Source: Paratrimastix pyriformis | Taxonomy: Eukaryota; Preaxostyla; Paratrimastigidae | DNA: 64,000 nucleotides | NCBI GenBank assembly: GCA_027972325.1 | Contig: JAPMOS010000092.1 | Location: forward strand, 92,503 to 156,502 | Direction: 5' to 3' | Part shown: positions 38,114 through 48,397 of the stretch, piece by piece | How the letters are laid out: each line of letters begins with the position of its first letter | How positions within the stretch are numbered: the first letter of the stretch is position 1 | Program-made: the position numbers and the translations under genes | The notes under the pieces: model-generated | What the model saw: only the letters and a program-made list of their open reading frames with translations | Told to the model about the DNA's origin: nothing | Databases searched by the model: none

Positions 38114-40744
38114 CTACGGCAGCTGGGCGGGGTGGCGGAGGGTGCCGTACATCTCCAGGCCCGACAGCATCAGGAGATTGTCCCCGTTGGGGCTGGGGCC
38201 GGTCATCAGCACCCGAAAGTAGCGGGCCGGGAATGCCCGCTCCACGGCGAAGGTGGCCATGGCATCGGCCTTGGCGGGGATGGCGTTGGGCTCGTTGGTG
38301 TGCTCGTCCAGGGTCCGCCAGCTGTCACAGTCCGCCGAGCCCTCCAGCCGCCACGACTGAAGCCGAAATTTCACATGGACCGGGAGGTTGCTGTGGCGGA
38401 GGGTGTAGCGGGTGAGCGTGAAGAGGCGCTCCGCACCCAGGTCAACCTGCCACCATGCGGGCATGGGCTTGTCGTTGGTGTAGCTGATGCATGGTTGGCG
38501 CCCCGTGAGATCGGAGGCCGACCCACCGCCTGCCGCGGATGAGCGGCTGGTGGTGACCCAGCCCGCCTCGGCCGGGTTGCGCCAGGGCTGGGTGCGGCCC
38601 TGGGTGCCGATGAAGTAGAACAGGCCCCGATCGTCCATGTCGTGGTCGTAGCGGAACACAACAACTGGGGTGTGGATGTTCCGTAGAGATGAAGAAAGAA
38701 GAGGAACGTTGAGACATCTCCGAATGAGGTGCATTCGTGTGTATCAAGTACGTAATCTGTCTTTCCTGAACTTGTCACCTGCGCCCTCGCATAATCAATA
38801 CACTGCGTGTTTCTCTGGCGCGAAGAGGCAACTTTTTCTTCTTTGAACTTGACTTGTCACCTGCGCCCTCGCATATTCAATACACTGCATTTTTCTCTGG
38901 TGCGAAGGCGTAACTCATCTCTCCTTCTTGAACTTGTCACCTGCGCTCTCTGCAAATCTGACAGACGGCCAGTGGGAGGGGGGAGAATGGATGGGGGAGG
39001 GATGGGACACGGACCGGGGTGGGTACAGATGGCAGGGGCGGAGGGGCCGCTCTCGGCCAGGCCCCGCATGGCCACCACCACAAAGCGGGCCTCGGCCCTT
39101 CCAAGGGCGGCACCAGGGGGGAAGCGATACCGGCAGCGGCACTCGGGGCCCATGTAAATGACTGAACTGCTGCTGCCGCCGTGGTCACCGCCACCATCAC
39201 TGCCACCATCACCACCCATCTGGAGGGTGGCCTGCACCCGGTAGCGGACGGGGAGTGGGCCGATGGCTGAGGCGGCCCCTGCACTGACGGTCAGGGCCGG
39301 CCGCCAGTCGAGGGCAACGTCCTTCGTGGCCTCGTCCCAGCGGACCGCCAGGCCCTCGGGGGCGGCCGGCTGGACGAAGAGCTGGTGGATGATTGGGATC
39401 GGGGGGAGGGTCGGGATGTTGTGTTGGTTCGGGGCATGCAGAACGTGATATACTCGCCATCCCTCAATACATCCCCACCCAACCACACACGGGGGTGGCG
39501 GACCTGGTCGATCTGCGACCGGACGGCAGCCAGCTCGTGCCGGGTCTGCTCCCTGGTCTGGGCCAGCTCGGCCTGGCAGCAAATGAGGGCGGCCTCGGTT
39601 CGACTCTCGGTTCGGTCGGCCATGGTCTGGGTGAGGTCGGCCCTGGTTCGGGTCAGGTCGTGCTGTGTCTGGCTCAGGTGGGCCGCGGTGGCTTGCTGGA
39701 CAGCCGTGGTCTCGGTCAGCTGGGCCTCGGTCTGGTCGAGGTCGTGCCTGGTCTGGGCTAGGTCGGCCTTGCACTGGGCCAGGTCGGCCCTGCACTGGGT
39801 GAGGTCGGCTTGTGTGGCAGCCAGGCGCTGCCTAAGGAGGTCTGTGTGGGCTACCACCCCGTCCCGCTCGTGGGCGGCCAGGTCTTCCTGTGGGCACCGG
39901 GTCGGGCAGCCCACATCCGCGTACCCGCAGGCCATCTGCACGGAGACACAGGGCAACAACAAGCAAATTATTTGGTTTGTCACGACTGACAACACCAAGG
40001 CATCGATGCTCGGGGAAGTGGGGCACGGACGGACCGGCTTGCGGGCGCATGTGGTGTCCTTGTGGTGGGCCATCTCAGCCCGCCGGACCTGCTGGTGGCA
40101 CTGGTCGCACTCCTCCTCGCGCCACTCGCAGCCCGACCGCAGGTGATGCTCCACATCCAGCACTCCCACAACCGCCTCGCACCCCAGGGCATGGTTGGGG
40201 CAGTGACATTGGATCTCCTTCACCTTCCGCCCAACCATCAGCAAAGGGTTAAGCCTGGTTGCCAGAAGACAACAGTAAGGAATTGATCTGGTCCGCGGGT
40301 GATCACACAGACTGGTTCGGGTCGAACGCATTGTTGCATTTCTGGCAGATCCCTTTGGTCTCGATCGCGCATGCCCGACAGACAACGTCACCTTTTTTGC
40401 ACGAACCCACAAAACCGATTGGTCTTGTGCTGAAAAGAAGCTAACAGACCACAAGTCAAGGATACAGGATCCTCGTAGTGTTCATGGCACTATCCGGGCG
40501 TAACAGCGCAAAAAAATAAACGATCAAACCAACCCAGCCGACGTCTACGCGCCGCGTCACAACAGACCGCCGGACATCGCCACTCATCCTCGCTCCGTCC
40601 GGAGGGAATGACATATTCGAGGTGCCTCCGGTGGCGACAGGATGGCCGAATGGCCCATCCAAAGTCATTGTCAGGAGTGGCTTCCAGGACGCGGCGAGGC
40701 GATCTTGCCCGAAGCTGCTCCGCCCCGATTGGGAATGGTCTCAT
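38114..40744 (-). CDS. TRIM-like RING/TRAF-finger, coiled-coil, FN3, F5/8C protein, paralogue E
   Basis: Exons in transcript order: 40744-40568, 40489-40450, 40391-40309, 40223-40035, 39935-39504, 39381-39015 and 38664-38114; phases close and give about 612 aa. The RING pieces are WRCPAC, HYEDPVSLTCGD, VCRAC and GICQKC. The TRAF-type finger has CHCPNHALGC and CEWREEECDQCHQQ. The coiled coil is the second shortest in the family (about 144-residue exon, rich in TQ/LAQ heptads). FN3 starts LFVQPAAPEGL. The F5/8C domain reads YDHDMDDRGLFYFIGTQGR and ends LSGLEMYGTL. The start at 40744 is the nearest in-frame ATG and is uncertain. It lies head-to-head with the F-box/LRR-like gene. The intron before the last exon holds a short minisatellite. 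Confidence 0.82.
38765..38950. repeat. Three copies of a GAACTTGTCACCTGCGCCCTC unit, dispersed elsewhere
   Basis: Within the FN3 to F5/8C intron of paralogue E, GAACTTGTCACCTGCGCCCT followed by CGCAT and CAATACACTGC occurs three times. Inverted single copies lie at 37998-38035 and 15430-15460, and a shorter match (GCATGCTGTGTATTT) at 10856. It is a small dispersed element or minisatellite seed. Confidence 0.7.
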
Positions 40745-40804
40745 GTCAAGTCCTTGTATCAAAGGCTTTCCCACGAATCTGCGAACAGGCAGCGGCGGCA
40801 AGTG

Positions 40805-42215
40805 ATGGACCTCTTTGACCAGCTCCCCCAAGAGCTTTTGCCCCTGTTTGTTGAAAATTCTGGACCATATGATGCGTTTCCCACCTATTTGCATCTGATC
40901 GGGACGTGTCGTCTCATCCGGGAAAGATTGCGCCGCGCCCTTCGGTCTATTTCGATTTTCGACCCCAGGAACAATGCCGAACCCGAACGTGAACTCGAAC
41001 GCGATTTAAAATGGGCTCCAGACTTTTCCCTTCCGGCCGAAACTGTTGCACTCTTGCTGGGTCCCTGCAAGTCTCTTCAAGAAATCACTTTGGGGCTCGC
41101 CATCACCCGGAGTGGCCGTGAGGAGACCACCTACAGCCTCTGGATTGACGCGGCCTTCAGTCAGCACCCCACCGTCGGGTCCCTGCGGCTCACCAAAGAG
41201 TTCTGCCAGTCGTTGACGCCGGGGGCCCGACCGCATCTTTTCGCACATGGTCTGATTTTTTCCACCACATCACCCTGTCATTTCAGATGACAAACCATCG
41301 CCACCAGCCCCGTCTGGCTACACTCCACGTCCGCTCGTCTGCCCGCATACCCGACTGGGGTGAAGCCCTCTTTGACTCCCTGGCACGCCACTGCCCCGAG
41401 CTCCAAAATCTCGCTTACGAGAACGATTCCATGTTCAGCAATCCATGTGCCCTCCAGGCCTGCCGGGCCCTGCGCTCGCTGAGTCTCCAGTACCGCGATT
41501 ACAGTCGCGAGGATGAAATGGACGACTTGGGCGGGTGGACGGCCCCGAGCCTTCCGAGCGACCCCCAAATGGAGGAGGTGCTGTCTCAACTGCCCGAGTT
41601 GGAGTCCCTGTACACACCTGACCTGGGGGTTGCGCAGGCCCACCCGAACCTGGTCACCCGGCTCGACGTGACCAGCTGGCTGCAGCGTCGGAGCCACGGT
41701 CGTGATGCCCCTTCCCTGGTCTACCCGCACCTGACCCAGCTTCGCATACAGCGGTTCGGTCCGGGATGTCTGCCCCTCCTGGTGGCTGTGGCCCCCCATC
41801 TGCGCGTCTTCCGGGTCCGTTTACGGAGCCATATCGACGTGGGCCAGCTGCTGGCCGCCCTGCAATCGGCCCCGCACCTTTCGGAGGTGTTTCTGAGGAA
41901 CTACCCGGCGGCCACATTCTGGGGGCTCCCGGCACTGTGCACCCGTTTGGAGCATTTCACCTTGTACGGCAAGCGGCGCATGACTTCGCGCTCGGGAGTC
42001 CTCCGCATCCGCTCGGGCGCCTTGTCACGCTGCGGCTCGACACGGAGACCAATTTGAAGAGGATCACGGTCGAGTGCCCGTCCCTCGTTCGGCTGAGCCT
42101 CCCCTCCACCCCGGCCGTCGTCGAGCTGCGCTGCCCCTGCCTTCGGCTCCTCCAACCCGCTCATGCGCAGCAGCGCCTGGTGGCCCTGGAACCCATGCCT
42201 GCTCTGCGTTTCCCC
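40805..42215 (+). CDS. F-box/LRR-like protein, interrupted downstream by the second LINE
   Basis: The N-terminus MDLFDQLPQELLPLFVENSG followed by a helical segment with TCRLIRERLR resembles an F-box. The rest has leucine-rich spacing (SLQEITLGLAITRSG, LRSLSLQYRDY, LESLYTPDLGVAQAHPNLVT, LTQLRIQRFGPGCLP, LVTLRLDTETNLKRITVECP, LVRLSLPST). A probable intron 41250-41286 starts GTCTGA and ends TTCAG, but its phase is off by one; a miscounted base in the G run near 41221 would fix this. A second frame change is needed near 41970. The coding sequence runs directly into the LINE at 42216, so the gene is truncated or pseudogenised. It would act as a substrate adaptor of an SCF ligase (family knowledge). 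Confidence 0.6.
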
Positions 42216-42279
42216 CGGTCCTACCGACCTGGAAAGTGTTTGAATTTGGGATCTTCGCCTTTTCTATTGGCCAATTGAC

Positions 42280-43342
42280 GATGTCTTCTGAAACTCATTC
42301 TGTTGAAGATGCTGGTGCGGTTCCTCTGACGCTGGAAAGTGTTGAGGCTGAAGCCAATCGCCAAAGAATGGAGGCGGCTGGTAAAAAAAGAGTGGCCGAA
42401 AAGAGCCAGGCCGAGGAGCAGGGTGAAAAGAAGGAAAAAGTTATGGTCTGTGTTAATTGGATAGTGGCTTTCCTACCGAAAGTCCGCCTATCAAGGATGT
42501 TTGTTGGGCTCATCTTGGGTCTTTGTTTGTCAATTGCCTTTTGTGAATTACAGGCTGAGACAATGAGATTCGCTATTAAATTTGAGCCAAGTGCTGTGCA
42601 ATTTAGCTGGTACGAACTTGAATGCCAGCTTCGTGAGATCCTTGGCGAGGCCCGTGTTCAACAAGGCCTGGAAGAAGGAACTTTGGCGTGACGTGTCTGA
42701 GACCCGATGCCGCGGAGATTCTTGGAGCTTTTGCAAGTCGGAATCAGGCCGTCCTGACTGATCTGGGAAGTGAATGTGAGCGGCCGGCCTCAGCTGTGAC
42801 CTTTGTTACAATGAGGGCTCATCTGGGTGGTTTGCCCTGGAAGCTAAAGAAGAGGAGGTTCGCCAATGGTTGCGTGAAGCGAACCCGAGTGCGCAGTGTC
42901 TGTTCGCAATCGCTGACTTATTGATCGCCACCCCGGTAGTTTGGGTCAAGCCTGCTCGCCAGCCGGGTGCATGGCGTGTGTCTGTGACATGCTCGGTGGG
43001 ACAGCCCCACATCCCGGAGATCTTCCGGGGCAAGCGCATAGTACAGATCGCTCCGGGGAGGATCGGCCTCTCCGGGCGGACCATCGTTTGGCCTTTATTC
43101 GTGCGGCCGGTGTCGAGTGGCCGCAGCAGATGCAGGAGTACCTCAAGAACCACCACATTGTGGTAGAGGTCTCCGATATTTGGAGATCAGAAGTGGCGTG
43201 GTCAAGTGGGCGGTGGGACGGGACGTTTTGTGTCATGGCAACCCCGGAGCAGAGGGAGGCCATCGACGCTTTGAAGCGGGAGTCGCGTCCGCGTGTGGTG
43301 AAGGTGTCGGTGGGGGTGAATGCGGGGAAGAAGTTCAAGTAA
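42280..43342 (+). pseudogene. Second LINE copy 1, ORF1
   Basis: Starts MSSETHSVEDAG; a charged, Glu-rich helix (EAEANRQRMEAAGKKRVAEK) is followed by a hydrophobic membrane-like segment (RMFVGLILGLCLSIAFCEL). A C-terminal domain then ends with ATPEQREAIDALKR, VVKVSVGVNAGKKFK and TAA at 43340. One T is missing near 42683 relative to copy 2, shifting the frame; further small indels follow. No named domain was recognised. The hydrophobic segment is unusual for an ORF1 protein. Confidence 0.65.
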
Positions 43343-43369
43343 AGGTTGGGGGCTGTGTTTCTCTTCCAC

Positions 43370-44625
43370 CCTCTTACGCTCTTGCTCCTGGGACATGCGT
43401 GTGGAAAGAAACAGCCTTCTATTGGAATGGCGTGGGGAGGAGAGTGGTTGGCGGGGGAGCAATCGAATGAAGGAAAAAGAAGGTGGAGTGGGGGTAAAAT
43501 TGGAGAAGGTAGTGCAAAGACAGGAAGTGATATGTGTATGGTGCTTTTGGATGCAGACGGTGGTCGAAGAGAATTGGGTCCACGGTAGGGTAAATGGAAT
43601 TGGCCTTGTTGATCAAAAAGAGAGGGGCGAGAAGCGTGGTCGTATGGGTTGGATAAAGACTGGTAATGAGAACTGGGAATGCTGGTACGGAGAAGGGGAA
43701 GACCTCTGGAAGGGGCGAAGGGGCCGGTGGTGGACGGGAGAGAGATGGGATCAGGAGGGTTGGCGGGGTTGGGATGGCTGTTTTCTCCCGCGTTTTCTGG
43801 TGGGCTGAGCGCCCCTACTTTCCAACGGTGGTTGGATGGTGTGCCGGCTTGGTGTGGTGGCTGCATTGGGTGGCGGCTGCCCTCAGGTTGGTGTGGTATG
43901 TCTAGCCGATGTCTCGTTGGTCTGTGGATGGAGGAAGATGGGTGGAGAGTTTCTAATCATGCTTTGATCATAGTCTCCCGGCTGGACAGAGTGCTTTGCC
44001 TCGGAGGTGGGCCCTGTCTGGTGTCGGAAATATCTACCGGTTTGTTGGTTGTTGGGACGTCTGGCAGCGGCTCATCCTTAGAATTTCAGATATCTGGCCC
44101 CTGAGATGCCTGTCTGACCGTCTGGTCAGATGGAAGATCCTTCTCTGGGATGTTGCTGATGCGGCACGTTCTTTGGGAGAGAGTCTGTCTTTCCGGTATT
44201 CTTTTTGTCATCTTCAGAAACTTTTAGGAATGTGGCCGCTGATCTTGGTAGGGCTGGTCAAGGGCAGTCTGGTTATTGTTTTGAGCTTTCCTGGAATGGG
44301 GTTGGTCTGTGTGTACCTTTTTTCAGTCATCCAATTCCAATACTGGACTGAGCAGATGGGAGCTCCAATGCCTGCATCTGCACAAAACCTCCGAAGGAAT
44401 GGGCAACTTTGGACGATGTCTGAAGGTCTGTGTAAGTTTTCATTTATTACAGTTTACTCATTTTCTGAGATCGATGATCTCGGTAGGACTGGTGGTGACG
44501 CTAGGGCCGGTCAAGGGGTCAACGGTCAAACCAGGACCCCTTAACACCCGCAGCGGTTCCTGCGGGTGCTGGAGAGGAGGGGCCGCTGTGCTACGTCGGC
44601 GGGATGCCCTAGGGATCGTTACCCC
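43370..44625 (+). pseudogene. Second LINE copy 1, middle ORF
   Basis: This corresponds to the open frame 56134-57405 of copy 2, about 420 codons. It is rich in Trp, Gly and Cys and contains NENWECWYGEGEDLWKGRRG and LDRVLCLGGGPCLVSEI. In copy 1 it is split by small indels. Function unknown; it may be the N-terminal part of ORF2 or a separate product. Confidence 0.4.
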
Positions 44626-44689
44626 TGGGGTGGCCAGAGAGAGGGTCGAGGACAACCTGGCTAAAATGTGGCAGGCAAACCTCACCGAG

Positions 44690-45065
44690 TGGTACGAGGA
44701 AAACCCCGAAGGGGACAACCTCAAGAAGGAGGAAAACCCCGCCGTCGGGGACAACCTCAAGAAGGAGGAAAACCCGCCGTCGGGGACAACCTCAAGAAGG
44801 AGGAAAACCCCGCCGTCGGGGACAACCTCAAGGGGCAGCGCTGGGCGACATCGGCTGGGTGGGGTATGGACATGATGGAGGAAAACCCCAAGAAGGGGGA
44901 CAACCTCAAGAAGGAGGAAAACCCCGGCGTCGGGGACAACCTCAAGGGGCATCGCTGGGCGCCATCGGCTGGGTGGGGACGGACACGGAGGAGGAAAACC
45001 CCAAGGGGACAACCTCAAGAAGAAGAAGGAGGAAACCCCGCTGAAGGGGACAACCTCATGAGGGA
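44690..45065 (+). repeat. GDNLKKEENP-encoding tandem repeats
   Basis: Units of about 36-39 bp (GGGGACAACCTCAAGAAGGA, then GGAAAACCCC and GCCGTC) occur about seven times, interrupted by longer variants ending in GGCTGGGTGGGG. The coding sense gives GDNLKKEENPAV. Copy 2 has fewer units at 57480-57840. A hydrophobic stretch (FLLTVCANVFLVAVCLVD) follows at about 45200-45260. Confidence 0.85.
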
Positions 45066-45272
45066 AGGAGCAGAGGAGAACCCCGGCTTTGGGGAAAACC
45101 TTGATGGTAGGATGGAGGACCATGCCGGGGATGGGAATGCGTCACAGGCTGGCGACATCGGGGGCATACTACTTTGGCTCAGGTGGCTGGGGCTGGCTTC
45201 CTTTTTGCTTACGGTCTGTGCGAATGTTTTCCTTGTTGCCGTTTGCCTTGTAGACTCCTTTGAGTTTCGGCA

Positions 45273-48200
45273 GTGCTCTTGGGACAGGGAGGTTTGGAAA
45301 GGGAGACTGGCTCGGATATCATGGATGCGAGTGATAATGTACGCTTGGGGGACTTGGAAGGTTTAGCATGCCAGGCCAATTGGAATTTTATTGTTGACCG
45401 ATTAAAGAGATGGGTGGGGATGAAGGAGGGGTGGAAAAGGGGGTGGGCTGACATTGACTTGGCTGAATTTTTGAAAAAGCTGGTTGGGTTGGTTGAGTTT
45501 TATTGTAATGACGATGACATCGGTAAAAAGATTGGAGGCGGTGGGGAGCAGGATTGCTATGGAGGTGGAAATGGAGTGGGGGAAGGTGATGGAGAGCTGG
45601 AGGATGGTAATGGGGGCGGAATGTATAGAGGAATAGTTAATGTCACTGGCCACCGGTGCTGGATCAGCACGGCCCTCCAGGTGGTTGAGGCGGCTGGGGG
45701 GGTGGGTGAGTTGTACGAGATATTGCGGGGAGGTCATGGGACCCCGGAGTGGGAAGATGGGGTGTGGAGGGAGGGAACCAGGGGTTTGGACGAAGGGCAG
45801 GATGGGGAAGCGGAGGAGGCCCTCGTTGAATTGTTGCGGAGGTCTGGGATCGCGGCAAAGGTAACTGTGGAAGTAGAGGACACATGTCAGGAGTGTGAGC
45901 TTATGAGCAGCGGAACGGAGAGAGAGAGAAGCGATCTAACGGTGAGATTGGAGCGGGATTTCGAGAAAATGAGTGACGCTGTGGGAAGGGTGATCCTTTC
46001 AAATCAGAGGATACGAAAAAGGTGCCCTGGGTGTGGGGTGGATCGTTGGCATGCGAGGGAGGAGCGGGTGGTGGGAACAGAGGGTGTTATGGTCGTCCAA
46101 GTGACGCGGGGTAGGGAAGGGATGGTTGATAAGAGGCAATGGAGGGTCCAGCCGGATGTGGTGGAAATGGGCGGTAAGGTGTACCACATGGTAGCGGTGG
46201 CGGAGTTTTGTGGGAGAAGGGGGGGTGGGCGACACTGGGTGGCGGTCAAAAAGATTGGAGACCAATGGTGGAGGTTTAATGACAGCAGGGTCGGAGAAGT
46301 TGGGGAAGAGGAAGCAGGTCATGGAGATGTGTTCCTGTATGTGGAGGGGCAGGAAAAGGCTTCGAAGATGAGGAAGTCGGCCCTGGGTCCGGCGTTCGGA
46401 GGTGTGAAGATGCAGATGGGAGGTGGGAAGGCTGGGGAGCGGGGATGGGCCGGGGCGGAGCAGGGCATGGGGGTGGGTGTGGGAAGCCTATCTGCAGTGG
46501 GGGATAGTTACCCGGAAGTCAGGGTGCCTGCGGGGGAGGGGAAGGGAGTGAAGGCGCGGAGAAGGAAGGGGAAAAGGGATGCGCAGAGGAAGAAGAGGCA
46601 AAAAGCGAAAATGCTGGATATTGAGCGGGTGTATGATGAGAAGGCGGAGGCGGAAGAATTTTGTGGGGTGGAAAAGTGGTGCTGCGAAAAAAAGGAGGCT
46701 AACTTGAGGGCGGGGTTGCCGGGGAAAGAGGAGGATCGGGTGAGGGTGGTCGGATGGAATGTGCGGGGGCTGGGCTCGGAATGGAAAAAGAAAAATGTAG
46801 AAGATTTGCTAAAGGTGGGTCGAACGGACATAGCGCTCTTGCAGGAGACGAAAGGAACGAGGGACAACAAGGAGTTTTTGCAGGAAAAATGGATGAAGGG
46901 GTGGTGCTGGAGGAGCTCAGTGGCGGAGGAGTCTGTTAAGAGGCACCCGAGAGGGGGGGTGATGATTGGGTATAGAAAAACATTGCAAGTGGCAGTGCGA
47001 AAGATTACGGAGGTGATTCCTGGTTATCTCATGTTTATGGACTGGACGGAGGGGAAGAATCAGATGAGACTCATCAACATGTATTTTCCTACTGGAGACG
47101 GAGAGGCGAACGTGAGGGTAAGGAGTGTGATCTTGGAGCGGTTGGAGGAGTGTGTGGCGGGGGGGGCGTCGGATGGGAGAGGAGTCGTGGTGTACACAGA
47201 TGCGAACGGATGGGCTAAGGAAGGAGGGGAGCAAGAGAAACTGGGATTGTATGATGTGGCGAAGATGGTTGGGAAGGCGGGGGAGATAACTTTTATCCGG
47301 AGCCGGAAGGGTGGGACGGTGGCGAAAGAGGAAGAGCATGAAGGGAAGGGGAGGGCCCGGTTGGATTTGTGTCTGTCGACGCAGGGGACAATGGGGAGGG
47401 TGCTGGACAATTTGTTTGTTTGGCGGAATGATGAGATTCAGTGGCAGGCGGTCACGGATCACCACATGATTGTAACGGATCTCCGAAACATGGCGCCTTC
47501 TGCGGTGAAAATGGCTCGGAGGAAGGTGGCCATCTGCCCTTCCCGGACGGAGGTGGAGGCACTGTTGCGGGACAAGAAGAAGGAGGAGTATGATGTTATG
47601 GTTGGGAAAATGGAAAAGTACCGTGGGAAGGTTGCGCAAATGTTGCGAGAGGCAGCTGTGAAGGGGGAGGAGCCATCATTTGAACAGATGAGTGAGTTTC
47701 TTCGGGTAACAGCTGGCTGCGTTTTTGGCTATAGGGATGTGATGAATACGGATCGAGATTTTGAGCCTTTCAGGATAAAGAAATTGAGGAGGAGAGCGCT
47801 GGCGGAGGAGGACTTGAATAAGAGGAAGGAGATGTTGAAACAGTTGGCGAAGATGAGGTCGGTGCATTATGGTAAGAGAGATAGGGCATTGGAGGGAAAG
47901 CGCAAGCGTATCTATAAGGGTATCATGACGGATGGCGCGGCGCCAATTACAACCTACGTGACTCGAAATGCGGAGGGGAAGATGGACAGGGTGGTGTCGG
48001 ACCCGGCGGAGGTTAAGAGGGGATGGTGGGGATTCATGGCGGGGCTTGCAAAAAGGAAGCTGCCGGTGGGGGACGGGGGGCAAAGACTGAAGGAGGTAAC
48101 GGGAGGCGTGGGTGGAAGGGTAATTATGGCCCCTCTGACGACGCATGATATCCAGACAATACTGGGGGCGTTGCCGGACGGGAAAGCGGCTGGCCCGGAT

Positions 48201-48380
48201 GGAGTGACGGCGGAGATGGTCCATGCTTGTCAGGACGAAATTAAGGAGTGGTTGGGGAGGCGATACAACGAGATGTTGGAGAAGTCTGAGGTTCCTGAGG
48301 AGCTGAAACTCAGCTCGGTCTATATGGCAACCAAATCGCAGACGGAGCATCCGGGGATCCGGCCGGCAGAAGGCCTATAA
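45273..48380 (+). CDS. Second LINE copy 1 ORF2: USP-like deubiquitinase domain, AP-endonuclease, start of RT
   Basis: 1035 codons without a stop. Residues about 117-350 form a ubiquitin-specific-protease-like domain: Cys box GIVNVTGHRCWISTALQ (Cys129), a zinc-ribbon pattern CQEC (205/208) and RCPGCG (251/254), then YHMVAVAEFCG, GGGRHWVAVK (His321), WWRFNDSRV (Asn336/Asp337) and DVFLYVE. A basic linker follows (KARRRKGKRDAQRKKRQKAK). The AP-endonuclease begins near residue 490: VGWNVRGLGS, DIALLQETKG, RGGVMIGY, INMYFPTGDGEA, VVVYTDANGW, RLDLCLST, VTDHHMIVTDL. The RT starts near residue 950 (LPDGKAAGPDGVTAEMVHAC) and is cut by a frame change at about 48330. The protease probably processes the polyprotein or removes ubiquitin (inference). 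Confidence 0.85.
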   Translation: MLLGQGGLERETGSDIMDASDNVRLGDLEGLACQANWNFIVDRLKRWVGMKEGWKRGWADIDLAEFLKKLVGLVEFYCNDDDIGKKIGGGGEQDCYGGGNGVGEGDGELEDGNGGGMYRGIVNVTGHRCWISTALQVVEAAGGVGELYEILRGGHGTPEWEDGVWREGTRGLDEGQDGEAEEALVELLRRSGIAAKVTVEVEDTCQECELMSSGTERERSDLTVRLERDFEKMSDAVGRVILSNQRIRKRCPGCGVDRWHAREERVVGTEGVMVVQVTRGREGMVDKRQWRVQPDVVEMGGKVYHMVAVAEFCGRRGGGRHWVAVKKIGDQWWRFNDSRVGEVGEEEAGHGDVFLYVEGQEKASKMRKSALGPAFGGVKMQMGGGKAGERGWAGAEQGMGVGVGSLSAVGDSYPEVRVPAGEGKGVKARRRKGKRDAQRKKRQKAKMLDIERVYDEKAEAEEFCGVEKWCCEKKEANLRAGLPGKEEDRVRVVGWNVRGLGSEWKKKNVEDLLKVGRTDIALLQETKGTRDNKEFLQEKWMKGWCWRSSVAEESVKRHPRGGVMIGYRKTLQVAVRKITEVIPGYLMFMDWTEGKNQMRLINMYFPTGDGEANVRVRSVILERLEECVAGGASDGRGVVVYTDANGWAKEGGEQEKLGLYDVAKMVGKAGEITFIRSRKGGTVAKEEEHEGKGRARLDLCLSTQGTMGRVLDNLFVWRNDEIQWQAVTDHHMIVTDLRNMAPSAVKMARRKVAICPSRTEVEALLRDKKKEEYDVMVGKMEKYRGKVAQMLREAAVKGEEPSFEQMSEFLRVTAGCVFGYRDVMNTDRDFEPFRIKKLRRRALAEEDLNKRKEMLKQLAKMRSVHYGKRDRALEGKRKRIYKGIMTDGAAPITTYVTRNAEGKMDRVVSDPAEVKRGWWGFMAGLAKRKLPVGDGGQRLKEVTGGVGGRVIMAPLTTHDIQTILGALPDGKAAGPDGVTAEMVHACQDEIKEWLGRRYNEMLEKSEVPEELKLSSVYMATKSQTEHPGIRPAEGL

Positions 48381-48397
48381 CTTTAATACAGGTTTTT

